Assembly: GCA_034676185.1 (NCBI GenBank) | Contig: JAUCCN010000006.1 | Span: 1-64,000, forward strand | Direction of reading: 5' to 3' | Length of the DNA stretch: 64,000 nt | Origin: UBA7396 sp034676185 | Lineage (GTDB): Bacteria; Patescibacteriota; Gracilibacteria; BD1-5; UBA6164 | In this document: positions 11,858 to 21,271 of the stretch, in pieces | Numbering within the stretch: position 1 is the first letter of the stretch | How the letters are laid out: every line of letters begins with the position of its first letter | Made by a program: the position numbers and the translations under genes | The notes under the pieces: generated by a model | The model's database searches: none | Told to the model about the DNA's origin: nothing | The model's input: the letters and a program-made list of their open reading frames with translations, nothing else

Positions 11858-12585
11858 TTTATTCATACTCATTTTTTATATATAAACTCACCTTTTTTTT
11901 CTCCCTTTTGGTATAAATCAATATTTACTCATTCTTTCTTAAAATTATAAAGTCATATTCAGTATTGATAACCAAAAACAAACTTATCACTAGTAAAAGC
12001 TTGTAGCTTCAATTTATCCTCTGGCTCTAATTCATCTATTTTAAGCTCAAATACACATAAATTATTTGAAGTTCATCTCTCATGAATGATAATATCTGGC
12101 CTTATACAATATGATTTTGGCGTACTATATTTCTTTCATAAATATACTTTATCATCTTTTTCAGTTCAAATAACAACATAACTTTTGTTCACATCGTCAA
12201 GATCTTCAATAATAAACAATGATTTGTTACTATGAGAAAAACAAGTTTTTTTTCATTTTTCTGATAACAGTCTATCACATCGATTATTATTATAAATTTT
12301 ATATAGAACCTCATTATAAAAAATATCTGTAGGATTACAGTCAAGCTGTTTTATTCATTTTCAGCTTTTATTATATTCACAATCAATATTATATAATATT
12401 TCCTTATTATCTTCGTGAAAAAGCAAGTTTTGATGCTCTAAATATACTCATAATCTATGTGTAACAGCTTGCTCATGAACTTTGTACTCAAGCAAAATAT
12501 TATCTCTTTCAAAAAAACTTTCTAAAGCCTCTAATATAGCTTTTGATAGTATTTCAAACATAAAATCCTTTAATTCATTTTCCAT
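11842..12585 (-). CDS. PD-(D/E)XK-like nuclease family hypothetical
   Basis: 247 aa, interrupted only by TGA = Gly. Near residues 165-190 it has CIRPDIIIHERG...LCVFELKID: Asp in a PDIII strand followed by ExK in the next strand, the arrangement of PD-(D/E)XK enzymes. The N-terminal part has a conserved-looking helical EHQ/DCEYNK region. It starts 18 bases after the TAA of the secreted coiled-coil gene, suggesting a two-gene operon. Homologues annotated as hypothetical are common in accessory regions. Catalytic activity is inference from spacing alone. Confidence 0.55.
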
Positions 12586-12602
12586 ATATATTTCGTTAAT
12601 AT

Positions 12603-13724
12603 TTATTTAAATAAATCCTCAAATAACTCACTCAAATCAGTTTGTTCACTTTTTGATAATTCAATGTTAATTAAATATACTAAATGATTTAAAATAATCA
12701 ACTTATCTCAAGACAATTTATTTTTATAAATATCTAATTGTATTAATAAAGATTTATAAGTTTTTTGTTTCTTATCATAATTATACCCTTTTATTTTATC
12801 TTTTATAGTATTAAATACAGCTTCTGTTTTCTTTTTTAAATTATTTTCATTTTCAAGTTGTCTTTGTTTTTTATCAGACTCTTGTTTTGTTTTATCAGCT
12901 TGAATTTGTTGATTTTTTGCTTGATCTATTGTACTCAGTAAATCTAATTGAAGTTTTATTAACTCATTTTTTCATTCAATATTGTTATTTTCTAAAAGAT
13001 TTATAGCTCTAGAAACATGTTGTCTCGCCAAGTCATAATTTCACAATTTGTATAGCTCTAATGCTGTAGCATAATATTCCCTTGATTCATTCAAAATATT
13101 TTTGGAATTTTGCACATTTTGAAATTCATTTTTATTTTCATTTATAGTATTTATTTGTTTTTTAAACATATCTACAAAAGAGTCTAATCCATAATCTTGA
13201 GACATATTCAATCCTCTTTGTGCTTCTGCAATAGCAGAATCAAAATTTGTATTTTGAAAATATTTCATTGCGTTTTCATAAATTATCTCTACTTCAGCCA
13301 TTTTTGAATATTTTTGTTTTAATATTTTATTTTCTTCAATATTTTGCTTCAAAGAGTTTATTGCATTATTATAAACATTCGTATTATAAGTTTTCTCATC
13401 TTCCAACTCTTTTATAAGAGAATTATAATAACTTTCAATTTGATTATATTGAGCAGTAGAAGCACTACTACTTCAGGCTCATATTTGGTTCATTGACCAA
13501 CTACTCTGCATTTTTTTTGTTTCTTTTTCTTTTTTTGTAGTTTCAATCAATTGATTATATTTAGAAATCATACTTTGTTTTTCTGACTCATACTGACTTA
13601 CATTTAATTCTAGATTTCTTATACTAGAATCTACTTGATTTATTGAACTTGAATAGTCTCCATATCAATTTAGATTAATAAATAAAATAAGAATAGTTAT
13701 AATAAAAAAAGATATTCTCTTCAT
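12603..13724 (-). CDS. exported coiled-coil / TPR-like protein
   Basis: 373 aa. The N terminus MKRISFFIITILILFINLNG is a signal peptide or membrane anchor. Residues about 25-110 and 270-320 are coiled-coil (many Gln, Lys, Glu). Between them two TPR-like units can be seen: YFQNTNFDSAIAEAQRGLNM and YKLGNYDLARQHVSRAINLL. The protein is likely surface or periplasm-like, with a scaffolding role. Its start lies 98 bases downstream of a complex pseudoknot-capable leader on the same strand, so expression may be controlled at RNA level. Family not recognised. Confidence 0.7.
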
Positions 13725-13821
13725 AAACAATAATGTTAAAAAAATAAAAAGTGACCTTTGCTATCACCCCAATTTTTGCTTTCAATAAAAATAATTTGAT
13801 TAAAAAATAAAGTTTAGCAAC

Positions 13822-13974
13822 AAAAAAGGAGTAATTATCCTAAGTCGCCAAACCTAAAAATCCGATTTCTAAATACAAAGATGAAAAAATGGACGAATAA
13901 TTACTCCAACTTATTTTTCATCTTTTTTAAAGAAATTTCTTTAAAAAAAATCAGATTATTTTTAGATTTGGCAC
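13822..13974 (-). promoter_or_regulatory. pseudoknot-capable structured leader upstream of the exported coiled-coil gene
   Basis: Three helices can be paired by eye. A pairs 13844-13868 with 13947-13974 (about 22 bp, small bulges). B pairs 13877-13888 with 13914-13925 (12 bp perfect). G pairs 13828-13838 with 13897-13907 (11 bp perfect, GGAGTAATTAT). B nests in A, and one G arm sits in the B loop while the other lies outside A, so G makes a pseudoknot. On the minus strand the outer G arm is followed by six U, like a terminator. Two C.A mismatches in helix A on the plus strand become G.U in minus RNA, supporting minus transcription. A leader at 41.7 kb has the same topology. Confidence 0.6.
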
Positions 13975-14112
13975 TCATTATTTTATAAATTTTCCTGAGA
14001 ATTGCAAAAAATAACACAAATATCAATTTGATAAAACTACAAGAATATATTTCAAATAATTTTATATTTCCTAGTAAAAATCATATAAAAAATAAATATG
14101 GACTTCAATCTT

Positions 14113-14141
14113 TTGCAAAATATTTTTTTTTATGATACAAT
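14113..14141 (+). promoter_or_regulatory. sigma-70-type promoter of the 14173 gene
   Basis: TTGCAA (14113-14118) and TACAAT (14136-14141) are separated by 17 bp, 31 bases upstream of the start codon. Confidence 0.55.
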
Positions 14142-14172
14142 AAAGAAGATTTAATTCTTAAATGACTTTCCT

Positions 14173-14877
14173 ATGCTACATCAAGTAGAAACAAATTCTT
14201 TACTAGAACAAACCGCTTCAATTGAAAAAATTCCAAAAAAACTTAATTCATTGTTAGCAGATTTTATTTACGAAAGATATAAAACACCAAAAGCACAAGA
14301 AAAAAAAGAAAAATTTTTTTCAGAATTTGATTTACTCCCAGCGAGAGAAAAAAGAACATATAAAGATTTTGTAAGAAATGTAATTATAGATATGAGTGAA
14401 GAACTCTATCCATCACAAACAGATAATGATGACTCATTACAGTTACAAGAAATACTCTCAGATATGGCAAAAATAGATAGATATGAAATTTATGCTTGAA
14501 TTTTAAATCATTCTAGAAATCCAGAACCTATGACATGATTTAAAGAACCAAGTTTTTTTCTCACTTGAGGAAGTATTTCAGGAAAATGAGAAGATATTAA
14601 TATTGGAAGTATAAATTACCCAACTCTTAATCAGTTCAATAGTCATGGCGAATATGAACTAGAACTAGATCTTTATATTCCAAATCTTGCAAAAGAAAAA
14701 TGAATAAAAGAACCAATCCCAACAAAGTTTATTATCTCAAAAAATGACGAAACTGGAGAATATACTATCTATAATCAAGAAAGAATAAAAGAAACTTCTC
14801 TCAAACCAAAAAATGGAATTCTCCATTTTACGATTGCCAGAATTCAAAGAACATTTACTCTTCAAATACAAGAATAA
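14173..14877 (+). CDS. conserved-looking hypothetical protein
   Basis: 234 aa. The N-terminal 115 residues are helical and charged (KKLNSLLADFIYERYK, LPAREKRTYKDFVRNVIIDM). The C-terminal half is beta-rich (SFFLTGGSISGKGEDINIGSINYPTLN, ELELDLYIP, GILHFTIARIQRTFTLQI), suggesting a two-domain soluble protein. No signal peptide or membrane segment. It has its own promoter and terminator directly upstream of dnaG. I do not recognise the family. Confidence 0.75.
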
Positions 14878-14902
14878 AAAGACTCGTAAAAAGTCTTTTT
14901 TC
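14876..14902 (+). terminator. intrinsic terminator
   Basis: Stem AAAAAGACT / AGTCTTTTT with a 7-base loop and T-rich tail, overlapping the stop of the preceding gene. It separates that gene from dnaG. Confidence 0.75.
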
Positions 14903-14958
14903 TTTACTTTTTGTTAAAAAAATATACACTTGTAATAAAGATTTTTTAACAAAAGAAT

Positions 14959-16632
14959 ATGTCCCAAGTAGAAGAGCTCGAGTCAAGTATAGATATTGTT
15001 GAGCTGGTAAAAAAATATACCAACCTCAAAAAAGCAGGAGTAAATTATAAAGCTCTCTGCCCTTTTCCTGGTCATAATGAAAAAACTCCAAGTTTTGTAG
15101 TAAGTCCATCAAAACAAATTGCCCATTGTTTTTGATGTCATAGATGAGGATGACCATTAAAATTTATTATGGATGCAGAAAACTGTGACTTTAAAGAAGC
15201 AATGGAAATACTTTCTTCTATCACCTGAGTAAAAATAAAATGATATGATAAAGAAAAAGAAGTTTTAAGAAAAAATGTATATTCTCTTTTTAAAGATATT
15301 GTGAGATATTATAGAAATAGTTTAGAAAATAATCCTGCTATTCAAAAATATCTCATTGACAGATGACTCAATACTGAAAGTATCAATACTTTTGAATTTT
15401 GATATGCCGATAGTGGAGTAGAGCTTTATAATTATTTAAAACAAAAATGATATGATGATGCTCTTATTTCTGAAAGCAATGTTTTCTCTGATATAAAAAT
15501 AAGAAGAGATAAATTTATTGGAAGAATTATTTTTCCTTTAAAAAATATTCGTTGAGATATTGTTGGACTTGCTGGAAGAATTATAAACAGCTGAGAACCA
15601 AAATATCTCAATTCTCCTGCCTCACAAATCTATGATAAATCAAGTATTTTATACGGAATGTTTCAGGCCAGAGGAGAAATTACAAAAAAAGATTTCATTA
15701 TCATTACTGAATGATATATGGATACGATTTCACTTCATCAAGCTGGATTTAAAAATACAGTTTGTGTAAGCGGAACAGCTTTAACAGAAAAACATATTTG
15801 AGTAATAAAAAAACTCACCTCTAAAATTTATCTTTGTTTTGATAATGATGGAGCTTGAACACAAGCAACAAATTTATCTATTGAAATGCTAAAAAATAAA
15901 GATTTAGAAGTAAAAATTATTTCTCTTGATGGAGGAAAAGATCCTGATGAAATTATAAAATCATGAGGAGATTTTCAAAATTTTATCGAGAATGCTCTTT
16001 CTCCAATCTGATATTATTTAAAACAAATGCAAGACAGTGAAAGTTTACAAGATAAAAAGGAAATGTTAAAAAAACTTTTACAAATTGTGAAAAACTATCA
16101 AGATAATATTGAAAAAGATTTTTATCTCAAAGAAATATCAAAAAAACTTGATATCAAACTTGATATTGTGTATCTTGAATACAATAAAACAAAACTAGAA
16201 AAAAGAGCCGATGAATTTGAGGTAAAAACAACTCATAAACTTACGAGTGAAGATTTAGTTATTTGATATATTATTAAATATCCGGAAAAACTTTCATTCA
16301 TCAATCAACATATCCAATTTCATAAATATTTATGACAAGATTTGCAAGATATTCTACAGAAATGACCTGAAATTATTCAAAGTTTTGAACTCAATAAAAA
16401 AAACAATTATTTATCTCTTTCTCAAAATGATGAAGCTTTAGAAATAAAGGCCCAGCTTGAAAATATAATGATAAAAAATGATGATAAAATTGAATCAATT
16501 ATCTTAAAAACAATCCAAAAACTCAATAAAGATACTCTCAAAAATGCAGAAAGCAGTATTAAACAAAGAATCAATTCTGGTGACTTAAATGCACTGAGTG
16601 AATACAAAGAAATATTAAAAATAAAAAAATAG
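14959..16632 (+). CDS. dnaG: DNA primase DnaG
   Basis: 557 aa. It synthesises RNA primers for replication. The N-terminal CHC2 zinc site is visible as CPFPGHNEKTPSF ... HCFGC. The catalytic core follows with the TOPRIM domain: glutamate in IITEGYMDTISLHQAG (about residue 249) and DNDGAGTQA (about 293). A helical C-terminal region would bind the helicase. It is followed almost at once by the rpoD promoter, the classic dnaG-rpoD gene order. Many glycines here are TGA, for example both in the HRGGG turn. Confidence 0.95.
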
Positions 16633-16660
16633 TTGAAATTTATTTTTTTTTAGGTACAAT
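16633..16660 (+). promoter_or_regulatory. promoter of rpoD
   Basis: TTGAAA (16633-16638) and TACAAT (16655-16660) are spaced 16 bp, beginning at the dnaG stop codon. It leaves a leader of about 135 bases. Inside it, a small hairpin CCTTC/GAAGG (about 16737-16757) is followed by TGTTTTTTT, which could act as an attenuator. Confidence 0.55.
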
Positions 16661-16801
16661 GAAAATGTTGTATTTACTATAAAAAAATTAGTAAAATTAA
16701 ATGAAAAATAATACCAATAAATAAACTATTTTCTCCCTTCAATAAGATAAGAAGGTGTTTTTTTGTTTATAATAAGAAAATTATTCCTTAACCCCTTTTT
16801 T

Positions 16802-18142
16802 ATGTCAAAAAAATCAAAGCAAGAACATGAAAGTTTGATTGAAGAAATTAATTTAGATGAAGTCCAATTTGATGAAATATCAGAAGATAAAATGGAACCC
16901 ACTGAAGATGATTTATGGGAAGAAGAGTTATGAGAAGAGGATTTTATGGATGATGATAAAAAATGAGATAAATGACTCAAAAAAATGCCGGTTGATAGAG
17001 CTGATGATAAAAGAAGACTTGGAAAATGACTTCAAAAATTCATAGATATTGAAGTTCCTAAAGAGATACTTGATGGTATGCCAGAAGATATTCAAGAACT
17101 CATGAGAAAGTGAAAAAAAGAATGAAAAATTACTCAAGATGAGATTATGGCAGCTCTTCCACAAGCAGAAGATGACTTAGATTTACTTGATGAAATTTAT
17201 GTAAGATTTTTACAACTCAAAATTGAAATTGTTGATACATTAGATAAAGATAATCTCTTTGATGTAGAAAAAAAAGATAGCGAAGAAGATGTAGAAAAAG
17301 TAACTGTTTCCCTCTCTGAAATCAGTGATGATAGTATTAGGATGTATTTAAATGAGATAGGAAGAGTAAATCTTTTGACTGCTGATGAAGAAATTGATCT
17401 TGGAAGAAAAATTAAAAAATGAGACCAAGAAGCAAGAAAAAAATTAGCCGCTGCTAACCTAAGACTTGTTGTTTCTATTGCTAAAAAATATATGTGAAGA
17501 GGTCTTTGACTCCTTGATTTAATTCAAGAATGAAATGTAGGACTTTTTAGAGCTGTTGATAAATTTGACCCAGATAAATGATTTAAATTTTCTACTTATG
17601 CAACTTGGTGGATTCGTCAATGAGTAACAAGAGCTATTGCTGATCAAGCAAGAACAATTAGAGTTCCGGTTCATATGATTGAAACAATTAATAAATTTAC
17701 TCATACTTATAGAAGATTGACTCAAGAATTAACTCGTGAACCATTGATGGAAGAACTCGCTACAGAAATGGATATGGATATCAGAAAAGTAAGACAAATT
17801 ATGAGAATTTCTCAAGATATACTTTCTCTTGATGCTCCCGTTTGAAGCGAAGAAGATACTTCTTTATGAGATTTTATTGAAGATGATAAAAATCTGACTC
17901 CTGATAAAGAAACCAATATGACTCTCTTAAAAGAAAATCTTTATGAAATGCTTGACTTTTTAACTCCAAGAGAAAGAAAAATTATTATTATGAGATTCGG
18001 GCTTGATGGATGAGATGTGCATACTTTAGAAGAAGTCGGAAAAGAATTTTGAGTAACCAGAGAAAGAATCAGACAAATCGAAGCAAAAACCCTTGAAAAA
18101 TTAAAAGATCATCCTAATGCAGATAGAATAAAATTTTTCTAG
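16802..18142 (+). CDS. rpoD: RNA polymerase principal sigma factor
   Basis: 446 aa sigma-70 protein that directs core RNA polymerase to -35/-10 promoters. The first 110 residues are very acidic and lysine-rich, a region 1.1-like tail. Region 1.2 (DSIRMYLNEIGRVNLLT) is at about 179. Regions 2.1-2.4 include NLRLVVSIAKKYMGRGLGLLDLIQEGNVGL and STYATWWIRQGVTRAIAD. Region 3 follows, and region 4.2 ends in TLEEVGKEFGVTRERIRQIEAKTLEKL. All recognition helices are intact, agreeing with the TTGAAA/TACAAT-type promoters seen in the window. The UGA-encoded glycines fall at conserved positions. Confidence 0.97.
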
Positions 18143-18150
18143 TATCTATA

Positions 18151-18182
18151 AAAAGTTAGGTTTGCTTCTAACTTTTTATATT
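18151..18182 (+). terminator. intrinsic terminator of rpoD
   Basis: Stem AAAAAGTTAG / CTAACTTTTT with loop GTTTGCTT, nine bases after the TAG stop. Confidence 0.8.
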
Positions 18183-18247
18183 TGGGAAATAAATTTGACA
18201 TTTTATAAAAATAATTATTAGTATAAATAATGATATAATAACAACTT

Positions 18248-19018
18248 ATGGAAGAAAAGAGAATAGAAATATGTAACAATGCTCCTTGAATGTGTCCACA
18301 TATTATTCACTTAAATAAATCTTTAGGAGAATTAACAATATCCTTTCAAGCAGTAATAACTAAAATTACAACTGGAGATAGTGACCTTACTGAGGATGCA
18401 CAAAAAATAATAGCTGTATTACAAGAAACTCTTCCCATAGAGGATTTAAAAGCCAGTATAAAAGAAATCACAGATTGATTATTGCAAAAACAACAAGCTA
18501 TGATGTGAGAAATCCAAAGATTACAAGAGGATGTAGAAGAATTAGGAAAAGATCATTTAACTGGTCTTTATACCAGACATAGATATGCAAAAGATTTTTT
18601 AACACTTCAACAAAAGTTCATAGAAACCAATGAGGGGTTTTCATGTGCGGTTATTGATGTTGATAATTTTAAAAAAATAAATGATACTTGTAGTCATATA
18701 GAATGAGATAAAGTACTCAAATATCTCGCAAGAATTTTAACAGTAAAATTTTGAAATCAATATGTATACAGATATGGATGAGAAGAATTCATTATTTTAT
18801 ATAAATGAAAAAAAGAGAATCTTTATAAATGACTCAATGAAGTACTTGATTTTTTAAATAGCCCCCCTGAAAGAAGAACCATAAAAACTCAATTTACTTT
18901 TTCTTGATGAGTTACCATATATCATCAAGATGATACTTCAGCAAGTTTATTTGAGAGAGCCGATAGATTGATGTATAAAGGAAAACATAATTGAAAAAAT
19001 CAAGTCATTTGTGATTAA
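18248..19018 (+). CDS. diguanylate cyclase (GGDEF domain)
   Basis: 256 aa. The C-terminal GGDEF domain makes cyclic di-GMP from two GTP. The active-site loop is RYGGEEFIIL (about residues 175-184), preceded by DHLTGLYTRHRY and the metal-binding AVIDVDNFKKINDTCSH. IEGDKVLKYLA matches the HxxGDxxL element and GVTIYHQDDT the following strand. No RxxD inhibitory site is evident. The N-terminal 90 residues have CNNAPGMCPHIIH (Cys-x6-Cys...His, a possible metal or redox site) and a helical signalling stretch. No EAL or PilZ partner is in the window. TTGACA at 18195-18200 may be its -35. Confidence 0.9.
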
Positions 19019-19047
19019 AAAACTTACTAGAAATAGTAAGTTTTTTG
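19017..19047 (+). terminator. intrinsic terminator of the cyclase gene
   Basis: 12-bp stem AAAAAACTTACT / AGTAAGTTTTTT, loop AGAAAT, directly at the stop codon. Confidence 0.8.
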
Positions 19048-19090
19048 TTTTTAATATTTCCTTTTCTCCATTTGACTCCTAATTTTATTG

Positions 19091-19128
19091 CATAAAAAAG
19101 CTTATTATTTAAAATAAGCTTTTTTTAT
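19091..19128. terminator. second hairpin terminator, orientation uncertain
   Basis: Stem AAAAAAGCTTATT / AATAAGCTTTTTTT. It could end plus-strand read-through or the minus-strand operon, whose last gene stops at 19324. Confidence 0.55.
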
Positions 19129-19323
19129 TAACATAAAAATGGCACACCCTCGATACAAAAAGTGGAACACTTTTTGATTATTATTTGAATAATCAAAATG
19201 AGTTTATTTTAATGTTTAAAAGATGGACAGATATATTAATATAACTGTTAGAATGATTATATATAAATAAAAATATAGTCAATTTTAATATCATCCTCAA
19301 GAATAAAAAGTAAATTAACTGAA
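19129..19323. other. intergenic region with two hairpins
   Basis: No gene supported. It contains hairpins AAAAAGTG/CACTTTTT (about 19159-19177) and GATTATT/AATAATC (about 19177-19197). A short stretch at 19139-19155 is richer in G+C than its surroundings. The only ORF, 17 codons from ATG 19139, is too short to support. Confidence 0.4.
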
Positions 19324-19878
19324 TTATACAAATAAATATCTTCACTCTCTTGATTTAGTATTTAAAACAAAATCTATTAACTTTTCTTTTAATTTAGGAT
19401 TATTTATTTTTAATATTTTTGGATCGAGTAAAAAAATTGTATATAAATTCTCTCCGTTAATTACATATGTATTTTTAATCTTTATTTTTCAGTCTAAATA
19501 TTCTTTTTTATCAACAAAATAAGGTGCTTTTACTAATTTTTTGAGTAAGTCTGTTAAATATTCGTTTTCTTCTTTTTCTAAGTTAAAATCTAAAAGAAAA
19601 TAGTGAAATAATAATTCATAATCTTCATAGTAGGATAGTTTATAATTTAATTCTTTAATATCAGTTATATTACACTTAAATATGGTGTAAAAAACTATAT
19701 CTAATATATCTAAATTAAAACTTATCTCGAAGGATTTAATAATAATTTCTAGATGAGTTCAATTTATGCTTATTAGAGGTTTATATAATCATAATTTAAT
19801 CAGTTCAAGAATAATCTTTTTTTCATCTATTTTTATTTCTTTTTCTAAAATTATATTTATCTTTAAATCATTTTTCAT
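19324..19878 (-). CDS. hypothetical protein at the end of the restriction operon
   Basis: 184 aa, helical, with alternating hydrophobic and charged residues and no Cys pairs, signal peptide or membrane segment. Only three TGA glycines. The start ATG at 19878 follows the metallophosphoesterase stop by 112 bases, on the same strand. I do not recognise the family. By position it may be the last gene of the type III restriction-associated transcript, or an independent unit. Confidence 0.65.
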
Positions 19879-19990
19879 AATATAATAGTTAGTAATTAAA
19901 TACTTATTATTATATTAATATTTTAGAAAAAATATTTTAAAATTAAATTTTTGTAGATATTTAATCTTTGTTTTATTAATGAAAATACTA

Positions 19991-20905
19991 TTAAGATAAT
20001 CAATAATAACCAAGTGCATTTGTAATATATTCTATTCAATTAATTTCTTCACTTCATATTCTATGTGTATGACCGAAAATTCCATATTTAACGGAATATT
20101 TTTCATAAATTTTACTTAAATTATTATTTAGAAAAAATGCATTTCCATATATTTTATCTAATCAATATATCTTAATTCATTTTGCTCAATCCTTTATAAT
20201 TTCCTCCCATTGGTCAAAAGAGTACTCTATATGATACTGTGAATTTTTTTCCAATAATCTAGATGGTTTAACATGACTTACGGCAATAATTTCATAATTA
20301 TTATAATTGATTTTTATTTGTTCAAGTCTTTGTATAAGTTTATTTTCTAAATACCTTGCAAATTCTTCATTTCATTTTATTTCTTCATTAAAAGTTATAT
20401 AACTTCTGTCATTATAAACTATTCATCAAAAACTCATTTTATTGAAGTTTGCATGATAATATCTTTCAAGGTAAAATCTATCTTCATTACGGATTGTGTA
20501 GTTATACCATCATATATTTCAGGTTATAATGTAATTTGTATCAGGTATTTTAAAATCTTCTTGATCTATGACATGTATTTTATCTCTATAATTGTGAAAA
20601 TGGTTTATTAAAAATTCGTATTTTTGTATAGAATCATTTATGCCAAAATCCTCGTCATCAATACTAAACCGAAGGTCATGATTTCCGAAAGTTATAATAA
20701 TTTTTTCATAACTTGAATTATCAATAATATTATCCAATGATCTTTTTAGAACATGAATGTTTTCATTTATGTCTCAGCAAATAATTAAATAATCATTTTT
20801 TTGTTTTAGCACTCAATTTTTTCAGTAAATAGTTTTAAAGTTTTTATAGATATAATCAGTGTGAAGATCACTGGTTATATCTATAAGTTCATTAATGTTT
20901 TTCAT
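19991..20905 (-). CDS. calcineurin-like metallophosphoesterase
   Basis: 304 aa. The five metal-ligand motifs of the superfamily are in order: DLH (residues 13-15), GDIN (about 44), GNHD (about 78), VSHVKP (about 215) and GHTHR (about 278). The fold hydrolyses phosphoesters with two metal ions; the substrate may be a nucleotide, phosphoprotein or nucleic acid. It lies on the same strand as the type III restriction genes, 69 bases after the small 88-aa gene, so it may be an accessory nuclease or phosphatase of that island. The link is positional only. Confidence 0.85.
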
Positions 20906-20974
20906 ATTAATATAATTAAAAAATAATGACTAATTGTAGCCATTATTTTTGGAAAGCCCAGAGATTTTTTTTAT

Positions 20975-21241
20975 TTATTTTTTTCAAAATTCATTTGGAG
21001 ATTTTCATCATAAACTTTTATGTGGAAAATTATTCCAGCAACTTATGATAAGATCTATTAAATTTTGATTAAATTCTAATCATACTTTTTCACATTCATT
21101 TAACCATACTTGTATAACGACATTATGGTCTTGTGCTTCATAAACTAATAATTCTATTTCTTGTAAAGAAATTCATAATTTATTTTTTGAAATAAAATCA
21201 TTTACTAATTTTATTGTTTGATCTTTTGTATAATTTTTCAT
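20975..21241 (-). CDS. small hypothetical protein downstream of res
   Basis: 88 aa. Mostly helical with a C-terminal run NNFPHKSLGGKSPNEFGKNK, which recalls short accessory proteins ending in a PxxxLGGxTPxE motif (also seen at transposase C termini). No catalytic pattern. The start lies 30 bases after the res stop, so co-transcription is likely. Function unknown. Confidence 0.6.
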
Positions 21242-21271
21242 GAATATTAGTGTTAAAATATAAAATACTTA

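Noticed and set aside
13822..13974. 6S RNA
   Set aside because: Size and the crossing helix do not fit the single long bulged hairpin of 6S; the G.U evidence supports a leader on the minus strand.
13966..13980. GGCACTC as a half CIRCE operator
   Set aside because: No GAGTGC partner at the 9-base spacing, and it is part of a long inverted repeat.
13881..13988. 35-codon plus-strand ORF in the structured leader
   Set aside because: It lies inside the inverted repeats and has no support beyond being open.
19139..19192. 17-codon ORF from ATG 19139
   Set aside because: Too short and no family; the region is better described as hairpins.
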